23,067 nt of DNA from Deltaproteobacteria bacterium (GTDB lineage: Bacteria; Desulfobacterota; Desulfarculia; Adiutricales; Adiutricaceae): NCBI GenBank assembly GCA_031277995.1, contig JAITLH010000264.1, positions 1-23,067 of the forward strand, written 5' to 3'. The position numbers and the translations under genes were made by a program. This document shows, piece after piece, positions 21,227 through 23,067 of this stretch. Within the stretch, counting starts at the first letter, position 1; every line of letters starts with the position of its first letter. The notes under the pieces were generated by a model that saw only the letters and a list, made by a program, of their open reading frames with translations, ran no database searches and was not told the origin of the DNA.

Positions 21227-22654
21227 ATGTTATACGATAGAACGCAGTCACTGTCCGCGGCTGAGATGGGCTTAATCCACCAGGCCTCGATGAAAGTCCT
21301 GGCCGAAAACGGGATTAGGTTCGCGGACTCGGAAACCCTGGAGGTTTTTAAAAACCGGGGCTTCAAAGTCGAGGGCAACCAGGTTTATTTCACCGAAGAG
21401 AGGGTCATAAAGGCCTTGGAAACGGCGCCCGATCGCTTCAGGTTTCACGCCCGCAACCCAGAAAATTCCCGGTGGATCGGTCGGAACGATTACGCCTTGG
21501 CCCCCACCTATGGCCCGCCCTTTATCATAGAACCCGACGGGACCCAAAAGCCCGGGACCTTGGCCGATTACGAAAAGGCCGTTAAACTGGCCCAGACCTC
21601 ACCGGTCATCGATTTTCACGCCTTTAAGTATCTGGCCCCCAATGACATTCCGGCGGCGACGAGTTACCTGGACATGGTCAGGGCGGCCTTGGTCCTAAGC
21701 GACAAACCCCTAATGGGCAGTACCGACCATAAAGGCGCGGCCGAAAACACCATGAAAATTATGGAACTGGTTTTTGGCGAGAAATACTTAGACGATCACC
21801 CGGTGACCATGGGCTTAATCAATCCCCTTTCGCCCCTTTCCTATTCCTCGGAAATGTCCAGCTCCATCTTGGCCTTCGCCGCCAGGAGGCAGCCCGTCAT
21901 CGTCCATAACATGATCATGGCCGGGGTCTCGGGCCCCATCCGCCTCCCTAGCTTAATGGCCTTGATTAACGCGGAAGTATTGGGCGGGATCGTCTTGGCC
22001 CAGCTGGTAAACCCGGGAACTCCGGTGGTTTACGGCTCAAATTCCTGCCCGATCTTTATGAAAACGTCCGGGGCCGAATGCGCCAGCCCCCAATCCATGT
22101 GGATTTTTTCGGCCGTTACCCAGTTGGCTAGATACTATGGCCTGCCTTGCCGAACCGGCGGTTCCTTAACCGATTCCCACCTACCCGACGCCCAGGCCAT
22201 GGCCGAAGGCTCCCTAATCATGACCACCACCATACGAAACGGGGCCAACGTCGTCCTCCACGCCTTCGGTCAAATTGGCTGTTTTATCGGCATTTCTTTC
22301 GAAAAATGGATCATGGACGAAGAAATCGCCGGTTACATGAAAGACATCTGCCAACAATACCCCATCACGCCCGAAACCCTCGACGTTGACTCCATCATCG
22401 ACGCCGGGAGCGGGGGCAGCTACATCACCAGAAAGGAGACGGGCCAGCTCTGCCGCAAGGCGTTTTACAAACACCTTACCTTCAACAAATTCGACGAAGC
22501 CGGTTGGAAAAAAGAAGGCGGCCTGGACATGGTCACCAAGGCCCAAAAAACCATCGAACAAAGGCTGGGCAATTACCGCGAGCCCGACATGGATCCCGCC
22601 CTGGTCAAGGACATAGACAAACTCGTGGCCAAGATGAAAGAAAGCCACCACTAA
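21227..22654 (+). CDS. trimethylamine methyltransferase (MttB) family protein 3, non-pyrrolysine
   Basis: This 475-residue COG5598/MttB-family methyltransferase has an uninterrupted frame and so no pyrrolysine. Family segments include VLAENGIRFADSETLEVF at the N-terminus, QLVNPGTPVVYGSNSCP, LPDAQAMAEGSLI (the DAQAG-equivalent region) and IIDAGSGGSYITRKET near the end. The first 70 residues resemble paralogue 1 (ENGIRF, then FKNRGFKVEGNQVYFTEE), yet the 19 nt around its ribosome site match those of paralogue 2. ATG at 21227 has GGAGG five bases upstream. It is transcribed with or after mtbB, mtbC and the FAD gene, possibly also from its own promoter. A quaternary amine substrate and the nearby MtbC as methyl acceptor are inferred. 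Confidence 0.9.
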   Translation: MLYDRTQSLSAAEMGLIHQASMKVLAENGIRFADSETLEVFKNRGFKVEGNQVYFTEERVIKALETAPDRFRFHARNPENSRWIGRNDYALAPTYGPPFIIEPDGTQKPGTLADYEKAVKLAQTSPVIDFHAFKYLAPNDIPAATSYLDMVRAALVLSDKPLMGSTDHKGAAENTMKIMELVFGEKYLDDHPVTMGLINPLSPLSYSSEMSSSILAFAARRQPVIVHNMIMAGVSGPIRLPSLMALINAEVLGGIVLAQLVNPGTPVVYGSNSCPIFMKTSGAECASPQSMWIFSAVTQLARYYGLPCRTGGSLTDSHLPDAQAMAEGSLIMTTTIRNGANVVLHAFGQIGCFIGISFEKWIMDEEIAGYMKDICQQYPITPETLDVDSIIDAGSGGSYITRKETGQLCRKAFYKHLTFNKFDEAGWKKEGGLDMVTKAQKTIEQRLGNYREPDMDPALVKDIDKLVAKMKESHH

Positions 22655-22913
22655 AGCGCTGGTCCCATAAGGATCATGGCCAAAGCCGTTACCCTATAGC
22701 TTTTATCGCCAAAGCTCTTATCCCGTAAGCGCGTTCGCCAAAGTTGTTATCCCATATGGATCATCGCCAAAGCCACTACACCGTAAGGATCATGGCCAAA
22801 GTCGTTACCCTATAACGCATATCGCCAAAGCGCTTACCTCGTAAGCGCGATAGACAAAGTTCTTATCCCATATGGATTATCGCCAAAGCGTTATTTTGTA
22901 AGGAACATCACTA
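22653..22913. repeat. nine 29-bp degenerate tandem repeats with 116-bp higher-order period
   Basis: Units of exactly 29 bp start at 22653, 22682, 22711, 22740, 22769, 22798, 22827, 22856 and 22885, each opening AAAG and mostly ending ATCGCC or CATGGCC. Units 1-4 pair in order with units 5-8: unit 4 and 8 agree at 27 of 29 positions, 2 and 6 at 24, 3 and 7 at 23, 1 and 5 at 21 (hand count). A four-unit 116-bp block was therefore duplicated after its units had diverged. Unit 9 looks like a decayed unit 1/5. The unit length is not a multiple of three, so it does not encode a repeat protein. The first copy overlaps the stop codon of mttB-like 3. Confidence 0.9.
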
Positions 22914-22939
22914 CCCCACAAATTTCAGCGATAATGGGC

Positions 22940-22966
22940 CTTTCAAAAAAGGGCCCGTTTTGAAAG
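22940..22966. repeat. 9-bp perfect inverted repeat before the transporter gene
   Basis: CTTTCAAAA (22940-22948) and TTTTGAAAG (22958-22966) flank a 9-nt spacer containing GGGCCC. An alternative overlapping GGGCC...GGCCC stem (22936-22955) followed by GTTTT could act as a weak plus-strand terminator for the upstream operon. The element ends 17 bases before the ATG, so it could also be an operator or a translation-controlling hairpin. Confidence 0.5.
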
Positions 22967-22983
22967 CGGCTTGGAATAACTAG

Positions 22984-23067
22984 ATGTCCGAGATGAAATC
23001 GAAGTCGTCGGCCTTACTCATGTTGGTCGTCGTGGCCATTATGTGGAGTAGTTCCGGGGCGCTTATT
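22984..23067 (+). CDS. probable DMT/EamA-family transporter, N-terminal 28 residues (3' truncated by window edge)
   Basis: From ATG 22984 the frame is open to the window end and reads MSEMKSKSSALLMLVVVAIM followed by WSSSGALI. A short charged start, a hydrophobic helix and a WSSSG-type motif are typical of the first membrane segment of EamA drug/metabolite transporters. GGAA lies about seven bases upstream, a weak ribosome site. Such proteins export or import amino acids and metabolites; a link to the methylamine genes is possible but unproven. The assignment rests on 28 residues only. Confidence 0.6.
   Translation, partial: MSEMKSKSSALLMLVVVAIMWSSSGALI

Noticed and set aside
22653..22913. 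CRISPR array (29-bp repeats)
   Set aside because: Units are directly adjacent with no spacers, differ widely from each other and no cas genes are nearby.
22980..23067. Minus-strand gene end (frame ending ...FDFISDI)
   Set aside because: The opposite strand from ATG 22984 gives a far more protein-like start (hydrophobic helix with WSSSG), and a minus gene would have to overlap it completely.
1..23067. Frequent TTGGCC/GGCCAA words as a DNA uptake signal
   Set aside because: They are abundant in coding sequence, where favoured codons such as TTG-GCC and GGC-CAA produce them, with no fixed longer consensus.

Overview
The window looks like a strictly anaerobic bacterium living on quaternary and N-methylated amines. 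The grounds are three trimethylamine-methyltransferase-family genes, a dimethylamine-type methyltransferase read through an in-frame amber codon (pyrrolysine), a corrinoid protein, a ferredoxin-dependent 2-oxoacid oxidoreductase, an ADP-forming acyl-CoA synthetase and a BCCT betaine carrier. Clear Shine-Dalgarno sites and sigma-54 features mark it as bacterial. Desulfobacterota (old Deltaproteobacteria) or Clostridia fit best, but I cannot settle the lineage from sequence alone. None of the 18 complete stop codons that I assign is TAG (13 TAA, 5 TGA), as expected where UAG is a sense codon.

Layout. 1-381 (+): 3' end of a sigma-54 activator. 526-16146 (all minus, so transcribed right to left): sugar-isomerase-like TIM barrel, BCCT carrier, mttB-like 2, four-subunit 2-oxoacid:ferredoxin oxidoreductase (A-B-C-D), ADP-forming acyl-CoA synthetase, RidA, Fe-S aldo/keto reductase-like protein, mttB-like 1, proline racemase/hydroxyproline epimerase family protein, IclR regulator. 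16147-17346: a 1.2-kb divergent control region with an orphan terminator, a near-perfect -24/-12 promoter and 30-bp tandem repeats. 17347-22654 (+): mtbB (UAG at codon 349), mtbC, a PuuB/DAO-type FAD oxidoreductase, mttB-like 3. 22653-22913: nine tandem copies of a degenerate 29-bp unit with a 116-bp higher-order period. 22984-end (+): first 28 codons of a probable DMT/EamA transporter.

How the genes may work together (inference). BCCT brings in a betaine. The non-pyrrolysine MttB paralogues and the pyrrolysine MtbB move methyl groups to the corrinoid protein. The FAD enzyme, epimerase/racemase and RidA process the remaining amino acid and its imine or enamine. The resulting 2-oxoacid is oxidised to acyl-CoA with reduced ferredoxin, and the acyl-CoA synthetase harvests ATP. 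The epimerase points towards a proline- or hydroxyproline-type betaine, but the substrate is not proven. The pyrrolysine synthesis/charging genes, the methylcorrinoid:tetrahydrofolate methyltransferase and the corrinoid reactivase are not in the window.
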